Shown here: in pieces, positions 9,555 to 19,689 of the stretch | How positions within the stretch are numbered: the stretch's first letter is position 1 | Layout of the letters: the number at the start of each line of letters is the position of its first letter | Assembly: GCF_900103545.1 (NCBI RefSeq) | Contig: NZ_FNHH01000002.1 | Span: 1-64,000 of the forward strand | Direction: 5' to 3' | DNA from: Daejeonella rubra | Lineage (GTDB): Bacteria; Bacteroidota; Bacteroidia; Sphingobacteriales; Sphingobacteriaceae | Length of the DNA stretch: 64,000 nt | Notes under the pieces: model-generated | Database searches by the model: none | Told to the model about the DNA's origin: nothing | What the model saw: only the letters and a program-made list of their open reading frames with translations | Position numbers and translations under genes: made by a program

Positions 9555-11189
9555 TTATATCTTCCTTCCAGTATTAATGACATTCACACCTTTAAACAGG
9601 GTAGTAGCACATCCGTGCGAAACCGCACTTACCTGACTAGGCTGACCTTTTCCATCGAAAAAGGATCCGCCCAGGCGATAATCTTTTTCATCGCAAATGG
9701 CTGAACATGAGTTCCAGAATTCCTGGGTGTTCGACTGATACGCCACATCTTTCAATAAGCCGCCGATCTTTCCATCCTTCACTTCAAAACAAAGTTGTCC
9801 GCTGAACTGGAAATTATAACGCTGCTGATCGATAGAGTAGGAGTTACGACCGAAAATGTAAATTCCTTTCTCCACATTTTTAACCATATCATTTGCACTG
9901 AGTGGGGTTTTTCCGGCTTTCAGTGAAACATTTGGCATTCGCTGAAATTGTACCTTATCCCAGCTGTCTGCATAGCAGCAGCCCTGAGATTCAGGAAGTC
10001 CCAGGATATGTGCCTGGTCGCGAATGGTCTGGTAATTGACCAGAATTCCATCTTTAATGATATCCCAGTTCTTGCATTTAACGCCCTCATCATCATAACC
10101 AACTGCTGCAAGAGATCCTTTTTCTGTTTTGTCGGCTTCAAAGTTGACGATCTTACTGCCAAAGTTGAATTTCTTGCTTTCCCATTTATCCAGAGTAAGG
10201 AAACTTGTTCCGGCATAATTTGCTTCGTATCCCAAAACACGGTCAAGCTCAGAAGGGTGTCCCACAGATTCATGAATAGTAAGGAAAAGATTAGTCGGGT
10301 CAATGATCAGATCATATTTTCCTGGCTCTACCGGTTTTGCTTTTAATTTCTCCTCAACATGCCGGGTTGCAGTGGTAGCATCCTCCAGCATATTATACCG
10401 GTTTTTGTAAATGGTGAATACTCCGTCGATCTCTTCTTCCTTCTTCGGATTCAGGTATTCATACCCCATTCCCATAGGTGAACTAAGAGAGTTACGGGTT
10501 TCAAATTTTCCTGATTTCGCATCGATCTTGGTCACAGTGAATGTTGGCCATAGCCTGTGAATATCCTGATCAATATATGATCCTTCGGTTGAAGCAAAGT
10601 ACTTCTGCTCATTTACCAGAAACAGGGATGAATTGACAAAGTTGGCACCACCTTTTAAGGCGGCATCATTCACAGCAAGAAGCAGTTCTGTCTTTTCCTT
10701 GATCGGAATCTCGAAAGAGTTCTTTTCAAAAGGAGTTTTCCAGTTGACTTCACCATATCCCTTTTGAGGAGCCAGTCTGACTGGTTCGGCTAACAGTTTA
10801 GAGTTTACTTTTGCGATCTGTACTGCAGAGGCAGCCGCTTTTGCAATATTATCCTCGGTTAGATTATCGATTGCTGCAAAGCCCCAGCTTCCATTAGCAA
10901 TAACCCGGATTCCCATTCCATAAGATTCCGTGTTGCTGATGTTCTCAACCCTGTTTTCACGGGTGGTGAGAAACTGGTTCAGATACCTGCCAATGCGAAC
11001 ATCAGCATAGGTAGCTCCTTTGGATCGGGCAGCATTTAATGCGATATCTGCCAGTTTTTTCTTCAGACTTACATCAATTGGCATCAAAGCATCTTCAATA
11101 GCAATATCACGGCCTATGACCGGGATAGACTGCAGCATGGAAGCCCCAACACCTATTCCTGAAACATATAAAAAATCTCTTCTTCTCAT
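9555..11189 (-). CDS. TldD family metalloprotease (last gene of MoxR operon)
   Basis: 544 aa, full length. The zinc motif HESVGH starts at H306. The N-terminus MRRRDFLYVSGIGVGASML is a twin-arginine-like export signal. The C-terminal block has SHGC with C527, as in the copy at 2826-4460. The three TldD copies in this window have identical length and matching register throughout, so they arose by duplication without indels. The gene lies 39 nt downstream of tldE and is followed by a strong leftward terminator, making it the last gene of the operon that begins at moxR. Why an operon should carry two TldD genes and one TldE is not known; alternative heterodimers are one possibility. Confidence 0.9.
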   Translation of the reverse strand: MRRRDFLYVSGIGVGASMLQSIPVIGRDIAIEDALMPIDVSLKKKLADIALNAARSKGATYADVRIGRYLNQFLTTRENRVENISNTESYGMGIRVIANGSWGFAAIDNLTEDNIAKAAASAVQIAKVNSKLLAEPVRLAPQKGYGEVNWKTPFEKNSFEIPIKEKTELLLAVNDAALKGGANFVNSSLFLVNEQKYFASTEGSYIDQDIHRLWPTFTVTKIDAKSGKFETRNSLSSPMGMGYEYLNPKKEEEIDGVFTIYKNRYNMLEDATTATRHVEEKLKAKPVEPGKYDLIIDPTNLFLTIHESVGHPSELDRVLGYEANYAGTSFLTLDKWESKKFNFGSKIVNFEADKTEKGSLAAVGYDDEGVKCKNWDIIKDGILVNYQTIRDQAHILGLPESQGCCYADSWDKVQFQRMPNVSLKAGKTPLSANDMVKNVEKGIYIFGRNSYSIDQQRYNFQFSGQLCFEVKDGKIGGLLKDVAYQSNTQEFWNSCSAICDEKDYRLGGSFFDGKGQPSQVSAVSHGCATTLFKGVNVINTGRKI

Positions 11190-11228
11190 AACGATAATTA
11201 ATTAATTCTGAGTTAAATATAAAATGAA

Positions 11229-12545
11229 TTATACTGCGTCAGAAAGTGATGAGAAGGTGAAATCTCTGATCTTCATTGGTGGTACGATCATATTTCCGCT
11301 ACGTTGTGGTTTACCTAATGCTTCCACATTGTTCAGCATGATAATCGGACTTTCGTTGAACCTGAAGTTTTTCACGGGGAACATGATCTTTCCGTTTTCA
11401 ATATAGAAAGTACCGTCGCGTGTCAGTCCGGTTAGTAATAAAGTTTGCGGATCAACACTTCTGATGTACCAGAAACGTGTTACCAAAATGCCTTTTTCTG
11501 TACTTTTGATCAGATCTTCAAGAGAAGCCGTTCCGCCTTCCATGATCACTCTGTTAGCTCCAGGGACAGGTTTTACATTTTTTTGCTGTGCCCAGTAACG
11601 GGAATAGCTCAGGTTTTTGACCACGCCTTTTTCCACCCAGGTTACTTTTTCCTGTGGAAGACCATCGCCATTCCATGTTGCTGAAGGAAGATCAACATTA
11701 AAAGGGTCTGAATAAATGGTTACCTGTTCATTGAACAATTGTTCACCTAAGCGGGTTCCACCTCCTTTTTTACTCATGAAACTTCTGCCTTCTTCTGCAC
11801 TTCTTGCATCAAAGCCCCTGACCATATTAGACAGCATATCACTTGCTGCAAGTGGTTCCAGAATTACGGTGTATTTACCTGGTTCAATAGCTCTGGCTCC
11901 TGCAGAACCATTTGCCTTTCCTGAGGCAACTTTAGTAAGTGCCAGGGTATCCAGTTTGCGGATGTCATTAAAGGTCTCACTTACATAACCAGAACCAGTA
12001 CCGGCCTGATTACGTGTTGTTACTGAGAATGAAACATCAGTATCTGTATTATAAGCAAACAGTCCTTTTGAATTCATGATCGCTCTGAAACTGGTAGAAT
12101 TTTCAAGAAATCCTGCAGCTTCCAGGTTAGCGCCTTTGGCAACTTCCAGACTCTTTCTAACGGCTTCAGCTCTGATGTCGGGATTGACAGCAGCAGTTGC
12201 AGCATTATAGGTGATGGATTCTGCAAATGTTTTTGGTCCTTCCAGGGAAACGTATTCCGGGTTAGGAGGTGCCAGTTGTGCCAGTTCTTCAGATCTTCTC
12301 ACAACTTTTTCAAGTGATGCATCATCAAATTCATTGATCGTTGCAGAACCTGTTTTTTTACCGAATGTGGAGCTGATCGCCAGTCCCATCGTGCTGATAT
12401 CTCCTGCAGTAGAAACCGCATTTCTTGCATAACGGATATTACCTCCCTCGGTACCGTTCAGACTTACTTCGCATTCATCTGCTTTAGAAAAACTCAATGC
12501 CTTCTTTAGAATTGCCTGAGCTTCTGCTTTACTTATTATGCCCAT
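11229..12545 (-). CDS. TldE/PmbA family protein
   Basis: 438 aa. It is a close paralog of the TldE at 1481-2815, sharing the ADECEV N-terminal region, the AIEPGKYTVILEP block, a TRLGEQL-type segment, EKGILVTRFWYIRSVDPQTL and the final MKIRDFTFSSLSDAV. There is no zinc motif, as expected for the TldE partner, and no signal peptide, although the adjacent TldD proteins carry export-like N-termini. The ATG at 12545 is separated from the upstream tldD stop by 3 nt, so the two are translationally coupled. The next tldD begins 39 nt downstream. Confidence 0.9.
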   Translation of the reverse strand: MGIISKAEAQAILKKALSFSKADECEVSLNGTEGGNIRYARNAVSTAGDISTMGLAISSTFGKKTGSATINEFDDASLEKVVRRSEELAQLAPPNPEYVSLEGPKTFAESITYNAATAAVNPDIRAEAVRKSLEVAKGANLEAAGFLENSTSFRAIMNSKGLFAYNTDTDVSFSVTTRNQAGTGSGYVSETFNDIRKLDTLALTKVASGKANGSAGARAIEPGKYTVILEPLAASDMLSNMVRGFDARSAEEGRSFMSKKGGGTRLGEQLFNEQVTIYSDPFNVDLPSATWNGDGLPQEKVTWVEKGVVKNLSYSRYWAQQKNVKPVPGANRVIMEGGTASLEDLIKSTEKGILVTRFWYIRSVDPQTLLLTGLTRDGTFYIENGKIMFPVKNFRFNESPIIMLNNVEALGKPQRSGNMIVPPMKIRDFTFSSLSDAV

Positions 12546-12548
12546 ATC

Positions 12549-14183
12549 TTATATTTTTCTTGCTGTATTAATAACATTAACTCCATTAAATCGTGTTGTT
12601 GAACTTCCGTGAGATACGGCATTCGACTGGCTTGGCTGACCCTTGCCATCATTGAAGGCACCACCAAGACGGTAGTCACTTTCATCGCAAACAGCTCCCA
12701 CTGCATTCCAGAATTCCTGGGTATTCGATTGGTAGGCCACATCTTTAAGCATCCCAACGATCTTACCTTCTTTGATCTCGTAGAACATTTGTCCGCCGAA
12801 CTGGAAATTATAACGCTGCTGGTCAATAGAGAATGAACCATCACCAATAATATAAATGCCTTTTTCAACATTTTTGATCATGTCATCCACGCTTAACTTT
12901 TCCTTACCCGGTTGAAGAGATACATTCGGCATGCGCTGGAACTGAACATCTGCCCAGCTTTGAGCATATGAACATCCCTGAGATTCCTTTAATCCGATCA
13001 TATGTGCCTGATCACGGGTTGCCTGGAAGTTTACCAGGATTCCATCTTTTACGATATCCCATTTCTTACATGCTACACCTTCATCATCATATCCCACTGC
13101 TCCCAATGAGGTTTTTTCGGTCTTGTCAGCAACAACATTGACCAGCTTATTACCAAAATTGAATTTTTTGGAGTTCAGCCTGTCAAGACTTAAGAAGCTG
13201 GTTCCTGCATAGTTTGCTTCATAACCCAGTACGCGATCCAGCTCTGTCGGATGCCCAACAGACTCATGAATAGTTAACCAAAGGTGTGAAGGGTCAAGCA
13301 CCATATCATATTTGCCGGGCTCAACCGATTTTGCTTTCATTTTCTGGTCTACATTAACTGTAGCAGATTTTATATCTTCCAGAATATCGTAGCGATCTTT
13401 GTATCGGGTAACAATACCTTTAACCTTACTGCTTTCTTTTGGCTCCAGATATTCGTATCCCATTCCCATTGGTGTACTCAGCGACTTGATCGTATCAAAC
13501 TTTCCGCTGCTGCGGTCAATTTTTGTGACTGTGAAATTCGGGAAGATCCGGTGTACATCCTGGTCGATATAAGATCCGTCAGTTGATGCAAAATACTTCT
13601 GCTCATTCACAGCGAATATCACTGAATTGACAAAGCTAGCACCGCCTTGCATGGCCAAAGCATTGGTAGCCAAAAGAAGGTCAACCTTTTCTTTTACTGG
13701 AACTTCAAATGCATTTTTTTCTATCGGCGATTTCCAGCTTACTTCACCATAACCCTTTTGTGGTGCCAGCTGAACAGGTGCACCCTGAATCTTTGAATTT
13801 GCTTTGGCAACGGCAACAGCCTTTTCGGCAGCCTTAGCAATATCTTCTTTGGTAACGTTGTTGGTTGAGGCAAAACCCCAGCATCCGTTAGCAATTACGC
13901 GTACACCAACCCCATAAGATTCGGTATTTGCAACCCCCTGTACCCGGTTTTCGCGCGTAGCAACAAACTGGTTCAGGTAGCGCCCGATCCGAATATCCGC
14001 ATAGCTGGCTCCTTTTGCCCTGGCGGCATTCAAAGCCACATCGGCCAATTCCTTTTTAATTTTCACGTCAACCACATTCAATGCTTCCATTGGATCGATT
14101 GGATTACCAAAAAGTGCCAGGTTTGGTAGCATTAATGCACCCGCACCTAATCCACTCAGGTAGAGAAATTCACTTCTTTTCAA
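12549..14183 (-). CDS. TldD family metalloprotease, divergent copy with TTG start
   Basis: 544 aa. The zinc motif HESVGH (H306) is intact. Compared with the two other TldD copies, it has three changes at otherwise shared positions: the twin arginine is KRSEF rather than RRDF, QGCCYAD reads QGCSYAQ, and the C-terminal SHGC reads SHGS (S527). The start is TTG at 14183, supported by a strong AAAGGAGG ribosome site 8 nt upstream; no ATG fits. It lies 71 nt downstream of the GATase-like membrane protein and 3 nt upstream of tldE, within the operon headed by moxR. The loss of both extra Cys residues and of the twin arginine suggests a different location or metal site, but that is inference. Confidence 0.9.
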   Translation of the reverse strand: MKRSEFLYLSGLGAGALMLPNLALFGNPIDPMEALNVVDVKIKKELADVALNAARAKGASYADIRIGRYLNQFVATRENRVQGVANTESYGVGVRVIANGCWGFASTNNVTKEDIAKAAEKAVAVAKANSKIQGAPVQLAPQKGYGEVSWKSPIEKNAFEVPVKEKVDLLLATNALAMQGGASFVNSVIFAVNEQKYFASTDGSYIDQDVHRIFPNFTVTKIDRSSGKFDTIKSLSTPMGMGYEYLEPKESSKVKGIVTRYKDRYDILEDIKSATVNVDQKMKAKSVEPGKYDMVLDPSHLWLTIHESVGHPTELDRVLGYEANYAGTSFLSLDRLNSKKFNFGNKLVNVVADKTEKTSLGAVGYDDEGVACKKWDIVKDGILVNFQATRDQAHMIGLKESQGCSYAQSWADVQFQRMPNVSLQPGKEKLSVDDMIKNVEKGIYIIGDGSFSIDQQRYNFQFGGQMFYEIKEGKIVGMLKDVAYQSNTQEFWNAVGAVCDESDYRLGGAFNDGKGQPSQSNAVSHGSSTTRFNGVNVINTARKI

Positions 14184-14254
14184 TATGTTATCCTCCTTTA
14201 AATTGGTTATTTGAAATGACTGATACTGCTATCAGCTTGTTTCTAAAATTGAAG

Positions 14255-16039
14255 TTATGATAATTTTACTTCAAGCCATAAATATGTGCAACAAAGTAAA
14301 AATAAAATGTAAAACCAAATTGGGGGAATAGTGTCTTCATACACCTGGATGGCCCCATTTTTTGTTGTGATATTTTCCTCAGACCGTTCGATAGAGATCT
14401 GTGTGTTTTTTAGTTTTTCTGATGCCTTAACTCCCTTCCATGATTTTTCATCAAATACATAGAACCAATCGATATCAGTATTTTCAGATTGTAATGATTG
14501 CCATCCGGACTGTGCTGGCCAGAATGATCCTGTCTGCTGAAATCTCAGTACAGGATGCTGCTTAAACGCTATCCCTTCCTCATTTATTTGAATGCCTGGA
14601 ATAGTACCGTTCTCACTTTGAAATTCAATACCCGAGTTCTTGTTAATCACAGGAAGGGAATTAATTGCAAAGCTTTTGGAATTTTCTTTCTTTCTGGCTG
14701 CTTTTTCAAGAATGTATGACCAAAAGGAGGAATAATCTTCTACATTGTTGCCAAGTACCCAAGTGTAGGAATCATTGATGACAGTAAGAATGATTCTTCC
14801 CTTACCTGATAGCTTACTATTTGTTAAAATATCTCCGCTTTCATTTTTTACCAGACTTTGTGTTCCGGACTGTGCTATGATCTCGATAGAATTACTTCCC
14901 TGAAGTACTGTTTTTATTGCAGAATGATCTTCCCAGATCAATTTAATTGTTTTTGGGATCAGCTTTTTATTTTCACGTATGCTGAACGCTTTCCTGTAAA
15001 ATCCATTTCCGGGTTCTGAAGCATCAGCCTTGATGATCAAGCCCATGCCATTGTTAATCTGGTTTTGAACTGCCTGATTTTCTGTGCTGCTCAAACGCGA
15101 CAATTCACTCATATCGCCAATTAGGATATCAAAATTATTAAGCAGTGTCGTGTTGATACGATTGAGATCATTTTTCCTGCTGTTCAGAAATTCTGTGCTG
15201 TATTTTGCAGTGCTGATGGTAGTTCTTACTGATACACTGTATCCCTGTTCCGAAAGCCAGTTTTTTAGAAATTTATTCTCAAAATCAGGAGATGATGCCA
15301 GGATCAATACCCTCAGCGATTCCCGTTCTTTCACCAGCACCGGTAATTCTTCCCTTGAAATGGTGTCCTTGTCGGCAATTGCTATCAGTGAGTAAATAGC
15401 TTTGTCGAGATGTTTGGGAATGCATTTTAACTCAAAATCAATCCATGTTTCTTTCCCGATTATCACCGAGTCCAAATTCGTTCCCAAACCTTGAAGAATA
15501 AGTTTGACCCCGGTTTCTGTGGTATTATTATATCTTCCCTGCACGAGCAATTGTTCGCCGGATCGGATCTTTCCCCGCCAGCTAATTGAGCTGATCCCAT
15601 CTGCTAAGGCCGATGGATGAAAAATCAGATTTTTAGTTTTCAGGCTTTTTAATTCATCCGGTTCCAAACCATAGCCAAGAATATGAATGGTTTGAAAATC
15701 AGGGTTTGAACTTAAAAAATAAGCGATATCAGGAATGTAGTTTACTTTTTTATCCTTTTCGGTGATCTCTTTGTCTGTGCTGAAAAGAGAAACATCTTTC
15801 CATGCAGCCAAACTATCTTTGCTATATCCCTCAGTTAATAAAACAGCAGTATTACCATTGCCCGTACTAACTTTTCTGTCATAAGAAATGGGCAATGCAA
15901 TGAAGAACAAGGAAAGAATGGCAAGAATTGAGGCGGCAATTCTGAAGATCAAATTAGACTTGTTCTTCCTCCCGATTTCTTTAAAAACGATAAATCCGAG
16001 CAGCAGGGCAAGAGTGATTATAATATAGATCTTATCCAT
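14255..16039 (-). CDS. Membrane protein with GATase1-like periplasmic region
   Basis: 594 aa. Two N-terminal membrane helices (about residues 4-20 and 32-52) and one C-terminal helix (about 575-592) frame a large soluble region. Around residues 245-370 there is a Rossmann-like segment (LRVLILASSPDFENKFLKNW, then FDILIGDMSEL) typical of class-I glutamine-amidotransferase-like domains found in BatA-type operons; I see no nucleophilic Cys, so catalysis is unlikely. The gene starts 1 nt after the DUF4175-like gene ends, and the tldD copy follows 71 nt later. The same architecture accompanies MoxR/DUF58/BatA genes in other Bacteroidota, where its function is unknown. Confidence 0.75.
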   Translation of the reverse strand: MDKIYIIITLALLLGFIVFKEIGRKNKSNLIFRIAASILAILSLFFIALPISYDRKVSTGNGNTAVLLTEGYSKDSLAAWKDVSLFSTDKEITEKDKKVNYIPDIAYFLSSNPDFQTIHILGYGLEPDELKSLKTKNLIFHPSALADGISSISWRGKIRSGEQLLVQGRYNNTTETGVKLILQGLGTNLDSVIIGKETWIDFELKCIPKHLDKAIYSLIAIADKDTISREELPVLVKERESLRVLILASSPDFENKFLKNWLSEQGYSVSVRTTISTAKYSTEFLNSRKNDLNRINTTLLNNFDILIGDMSELSRLSSTENQAVQNQINNGMGLIIKADASEPGNGFYRKAFSIRENKKLIPKTIKLIWEDHSAIKTVLQGSNSIEIIAQSGTQSLVKNESGDILTNSKLSGKGRIILTVINDSYTWVLGNNVEDYSSFWSYILEKAARKKENSKSFAINSLPVINKNSGIEFQSENGTIPGIQINEEGIAFKQHPVLRFQQTGSFWPAQSGWQSLQSENTDIDWFYVFDEKSWKGVKASEKLKNTQISIERSEENITTKNGAIQVYEDTIPPIWFYILFLLCCTYLWLEVKLS

Positions 16040-16040
16040 C

Positions 16041-18167
16041 TTAAGGTTGCTGGCGCTTTAAACTATTGAAATATTCTGTCGAAAGCGATGTCCCCGGTGC
16101 TGTTATTTTAGCCTGAGGTGTTTTAACTTCGTTTTTGATCATTCTTTGTAATGCGGCCTCCATTAGGAATAGTTCCCCGGAACTTACCTTCGAACTTCGT
16201 GATGTGTCGAGTATTTTCCGCATGATTCCCAATGCCTTTAAATAGGATGCAGGTTCTGCCGAGGCTTTTGCGGCAAGTTTCCTGTTTGCCTCCTGCAGAA
16301 TAATGAGATCCGACTGGTTTAATTTCTCTCCTTCTTTTAGTTTTGCAATAATTGAGGTCGATTTCTTCAGGGGATTTTCTTCATCGTTTTTTGAAAGAGT
16401 TCGCTCTGCCGAAGGCTGAATGATTTTATCAAGTTCGGCGGTGAGACGCTTTTCAGCTTTTATCGCTGGCGTTTTAAGTGCTGTTTTCGAAACATAAGCT
16501 CTCGACTTTTGCTGAAGATCTTTGAGCAGGCGGAGGGCCTTGTATTCAAAAGGGAGCGCTTCCTCAGGTTTATAGGTCCTTAACCTAAGCTCCGATTTCC
16601 ACATTTCAGTCAAGGTGGCTTTAAGCTGAGCTTTTAACTCTGGTTCAAAGAAAGTGGCATCCTCAGCGATATCATGTTTGTGGGCATAAGCATCCATGAT
16701 TTTTTGAGCATCTCCAAAGGCGGCAGATTCTTCCCCTGCTGCATGTTCATCATGTTCTTCACCAATCTCTTCATCGGTTTCTTCACCCAGGAACTTCCCG
16801 TAACGAAGCCGGAGTAATTTTTGATCGATCCCCAGATTATTACTTCGATTTTTAAATTCTTCTTCGCTGATCGAGTTTTTTTCTTTCAGGATCTTCTCCG
16901 TGTCTATAATGATCTGCCTCTGACTTCTGAAATATTCGGGAACTAAGTTGATGCCTCCCAGCATACCGTCCATACTCATTAATTTGGCAGTATCCTGGAT
17001 GGTCACAATATAAACATCAGACCGGCTTTGCTGCTTCCTGCTGTCAGTTGCGTTAATATAGAAATACAATTCATCACCTGGCACCATCCCCAATGCAGGG
17101 AGATCAATCATTTTCTGAAGCTTGTATTCCTGTTTTCCATTAATACTTTCGCTGAACCGGATCACCTTCTCCTTGAATTTTACGCTTTCCCCTTGTCCGC
17201 TGCTAATTGTTGCCGATATATAGGTGTCGTTTATTCCGTAATCATCGTTGATCTGAACCTGTAAATTTGTCTTTTGAGGTTCACCAAAATCAATGGTACT
17301 ATACTGTTTTGGAGAGGTGATGCGGATCAATGCTGGCTCATCCTTTATCGTTTCCAGTTTATAAAGGTCAGAAAGTTTGCCATCCAAATCCACCTGGTAA
17401 AATCCGGGTTTATTGATCGCTTTGCTTAGGGTCCACTTTGTGCCTGTTTTATTCAGTGAGTGTAATTTCATTCTCTCTTTATCATTAAAAATAAACTGGA
17501 GTTTATTTACAGGCTGACTTGTCTCAATGACCCACTCCAGCAAGGCTCCATCTTCTACTGTTGCCGAAAACTGCTGCTGAACTCTGGTATTTTTATTTGT
17601 ATATGCCGGAGGAATGACCTTTAGCCTGACTGAAGATATTTCAGGCAATATTTTATCTGGTATTGATGGTGTTCCTTCGTTTTCTATCCCTGAATCGATG
17701 GATTTTAAAGTGTTAATATCAGTTTTTGCGATCAATACTGAAACAAGTACCGAAATGATAAGGAAAAGGGCAGAGATCTTCAAACGCTTATAGATCAAGG
17801 CTGGCGTTTTGATGTTATTTATCTCATTTTCAATCTTTTGAGCCTGTAATCTCTCCAGAATATTCAGGGTTTCAGATTTCCTGAGGACTAATGAGGAACT
17901 TTCTTCAAGCTGGGGATAGGTCTGGTCGAGGAGCCTTGAAACATCATCTTCGTTGATCTTCCATATTCGAAAGATTTGGACTATCACAACAGAGATAAGC
18001 AGGCTTAGAGGAAGTATCAACCAATAAGATGCCGGCGAAATGATATTCCAGAAGGTGATTCCAACCAGTGAGATGGATGCAGCCAAAAATACAGATGCAA
18101 GTAGCCCCGAGCTAATCCAGCGCATCCTGATCGACCTTAAATATTTTATCCCCTCTGAATCTCTCAT
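16041..18167 (-). CDS. DUF4175-like membrane protein
   Basis: 708 aa. Two N-terminal membrane helices (about residues 17-65) are followed by a short cytosolic stretch, another helix near 130-148 (KISALFLIISVLVSVLIAK), and a long extracytoplasmic region with beta-rich repeats (170-390) and helical, charged sequence (400-708) that includes an acidic EETDEEIGEEHDEHAAGEE run. This layout matches DUF4175-type proteins that sit next to BatA and MoxR genes. It ends 1 nt before the GATase-like gene and begins 1 nt after the BatA-domain gene, so it is part of one tightly packed transcript. The role is unknown; a scaffold for the membrane complex is plausible. Confidence 0.75.
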   Translation of the reverse strand: MRDSEGIKYLRSIRMRWISSGLLASVFLAASISLVGITFWNIISPASYWLILPLSLLISVVIVQIFRIWKINEDDVSRLLDQTYPQLEESSSLVLRKSETLNILERLQAQKIENEINNIKTPALIYKRLKISALFLIISVLVSVLIAKTDINTLKSIDSGIENEGTPSIPDKILPEISSVRLKVIPPAYTNKNTRVQQQFSATVEDGALLEWVIETSQPVNKLQFIFNDKERMKLHSLNKTGTKWTLSKAINKPGFYQVDLDGKLSDLYKLETIKDEPALIRITSPKQYSTIDFGEPQKTNLQVQINDDYGINDTYISATISSGQGESVKFKEKVIRFSESINGKQEYKLQKMIDLPALGMVPGDELYFYINATDSRKQQSRSDVYIVTIQDTAKLMSMDGMLGGINLVPEYFRSQRQIIIDTEKILKEKNSISEEEFKNRSNNLGIDQKLLRLRYGKFLGEETDEEIGEEHDEHAAGEESAAFGDAQKIMDAYAHKHDIAEDATFFEPELKAQLKATLTEMWKSELRLRTYKPEEALPFEYKALRLLKDLQQKSRAYVSKTALKTPAIKAEKRLTAELDKIIQPSAERTLSKNDEENPLKKSTSIIAKLKEGEKLNQSDLIILQEANRKLAAKASAEPASYLKALGIMRKILDTSRSSKVSSGELFLMEAALQRMIKNEVKTPQAKITAPGTSLSTEYFNSLKRQQP

Positions 18168-18168
18168 G

Positions 18169-19686
18169 TCAAATAAGATTGTTTCTGAAGGTTAAATACC
18201 TTTCCAGTAAAAAAATTACAACTAAAGCAAGCCAGAATTGATCTTTCAGGCTTTTTTGGCTCTCCGGATTTTTGTCGGAAGGCTGAGCGTTATCATTTAT
18301 AAAGACTGGCTTGATCTGTGTCTGGTTGGCAATTCTTTTGTCTGAGGGATGCATCTCTGAAACATTTTGCTCCGGAATAATAATTGAGATCAAAGCTTTG
18401 GGAAAATCATCGCTCCAAACCAGTTCGTTCCAATCCGGGTTAAACCTGGAGTAAAAATGAAAGACTGATAACTTGTTTTTCATCTGCAGATCAAGTATGG
18501 GCTGACCATAGCCATCTTCCCAAACGGGAAAACCTCTTCCCCCAGGTTCAGAGTAGCTTATTCTTTTGTAAAGATCAATATCCCCTTTTTCTGTATTGCT
18601 AATTGCCGGTGATAATTTTAATCTGCTGCTGACCTGTTCCAGCTTTCCTTTTTCATACACAAAGAGCGAGTTTAATGGAATAATGCCTGAAGGTATAGCT
18701 GACTCTGATAGCCAGAAGATAATATTTTGGCCGGATGGAATATTCATCGTTGAAAATTCACTTAACTTTATTTTCCTTTCTGTATATTTTTGGATGGCAC
18801 CTATTGCTGCCTTCAGATAGCCCGCATCACTTTTAAATTTATCTGTATAAATTGCTATTCTGATTGTTGCAGTATCTATAATCACCGGTAGGGAATCGCC
18901 TTGACAGATATCTTTAAATTTGAGACTTGCATTCCCATTTTGAATGTCAATTGCAAAGGATGAGTTTTTATCTGCCGGATCAATTGTTACGGTTTTGTAA
19001 GTCGTTCCAACCGGACTGCTGGAGGCAATCGTTACCTTTACACTGTCTGACTCACTGAACCAGGCATTTTCAATCCATGTGGCTGTTGAATCAGAGGGTG
19101 TATAAGTTTTCCAGCTTAACTGTTTGGATATTACCGGCCGTTCAGCTCCTAATCTATTTAGCCTGTTAGGTGTGAAAATAACAGCTTTGGTATTCTGTGG
19201 AATTTTATCATCCAGTAATTTGATCAATGACCAGTAGGGGAGTAACACCTCTGAACCTTTTTCGGTGGTCATTTCTTTCAAGGCACCCCGTAGTTTGGCA
19301 AGCTCGAATCCCGGCTCAAAATAGTGAAACTCATAACCAAGACTGTTTAGAGAATCAATTTCTGACTTAAATTTGGTATAAGTTTCGGTAAGATTTTCTT
19401 TTTCTATCAGGAGCCAGCCCTTGTTCACAGCGGTATTTATTTTGCTGTTCCATATTGGTCCGGCGAAGATCAAAGCTAAAATGATCAGTAATAGGCAACG
19501 AAGAAATAATAGGAGCAGGTCGATCAGTTTTAAACTGCGCGCACTTTGCCTGGAGCTTTCTCCCAGGAGACTTATACTTCCAATTTTCAGGGTCTTCCCT
19601 TTTTTAATATTCCACAAATGGATGATCAGCGGGATTGAAATTCCGCCGATTGCATATAGCCATATAGGATTTATTAGTTGGAACAA
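18169..19686 (-). CDS. BatA-domain membrane protein
   Basis: 505 aa. The N-terminus (MFQLINPIWLYAIGGISIPL then IIHLW) with a second helix around residues 57-78 is the BatA N-terminal domain. A soluble extracytoplasmic part follows, with a possible domain around residues 115-350, and a final helix at about 484-500 (FWLALVVIFLLERYL). There is no complete von Willebrand MIDAS motif, so it differs from true BatA/BatB aerotolerance proteins. It lies between the DUF58 gene (3 nt) and the DUF4175-like gene (1 nt). Confidence 0.8.
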   Translation of the reverse strand: MFQLINPIWLYAIGGISIPLIIHLWNIKKGKTLKIGSISLLGESSRQSARSLKLIDLLLLFLRCLLLIILALIFAGPIWNSKINTAVNKGWLLIEKENLTETYTKFKSEIDSLNSLGYEFHYFEPGFELAKLRGALKEMTTEKGSEVLLPYWSLIKLLDDKIPQNTKAVIFTPNRLNRLGAERPVISKQLSWKTYTPSDSTATWIENAWFSESDSVKVTIASSSPVGTTYKTVTIDPADKNSSFAIDIQNGNASLKFKDICQGDSLPVIIDTATIRIAIYTDKFKSDAGYLKAAIGAIQKYTERKIKLSEFSTMNIPSGQNIIFWLSESAIPSGIIPLNSLFVYEKGKLEQVSSRLKLSPAISNTEKGDIDLYKRISYSEPGGRGFPVWEDGYGQPILDLQMKNKLSVFHFYSRFNPDWNELVWSDDFPKALISIIIPEQNVSEMHPSDKRIANQTQIKPVFINDNAQPSDKNPESQKSLKDQFWLALVVIFLLERYLTFRNNLI

Positions 19687-19689
19687 GGC

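Noticed and set aside
9462..9704. 80-aa plus-strand open frame after polX
   Set aside because: It runs through the terminator stem at 9505-9536 and into the opposite strand of tldD; no ribosome site and no similarity.
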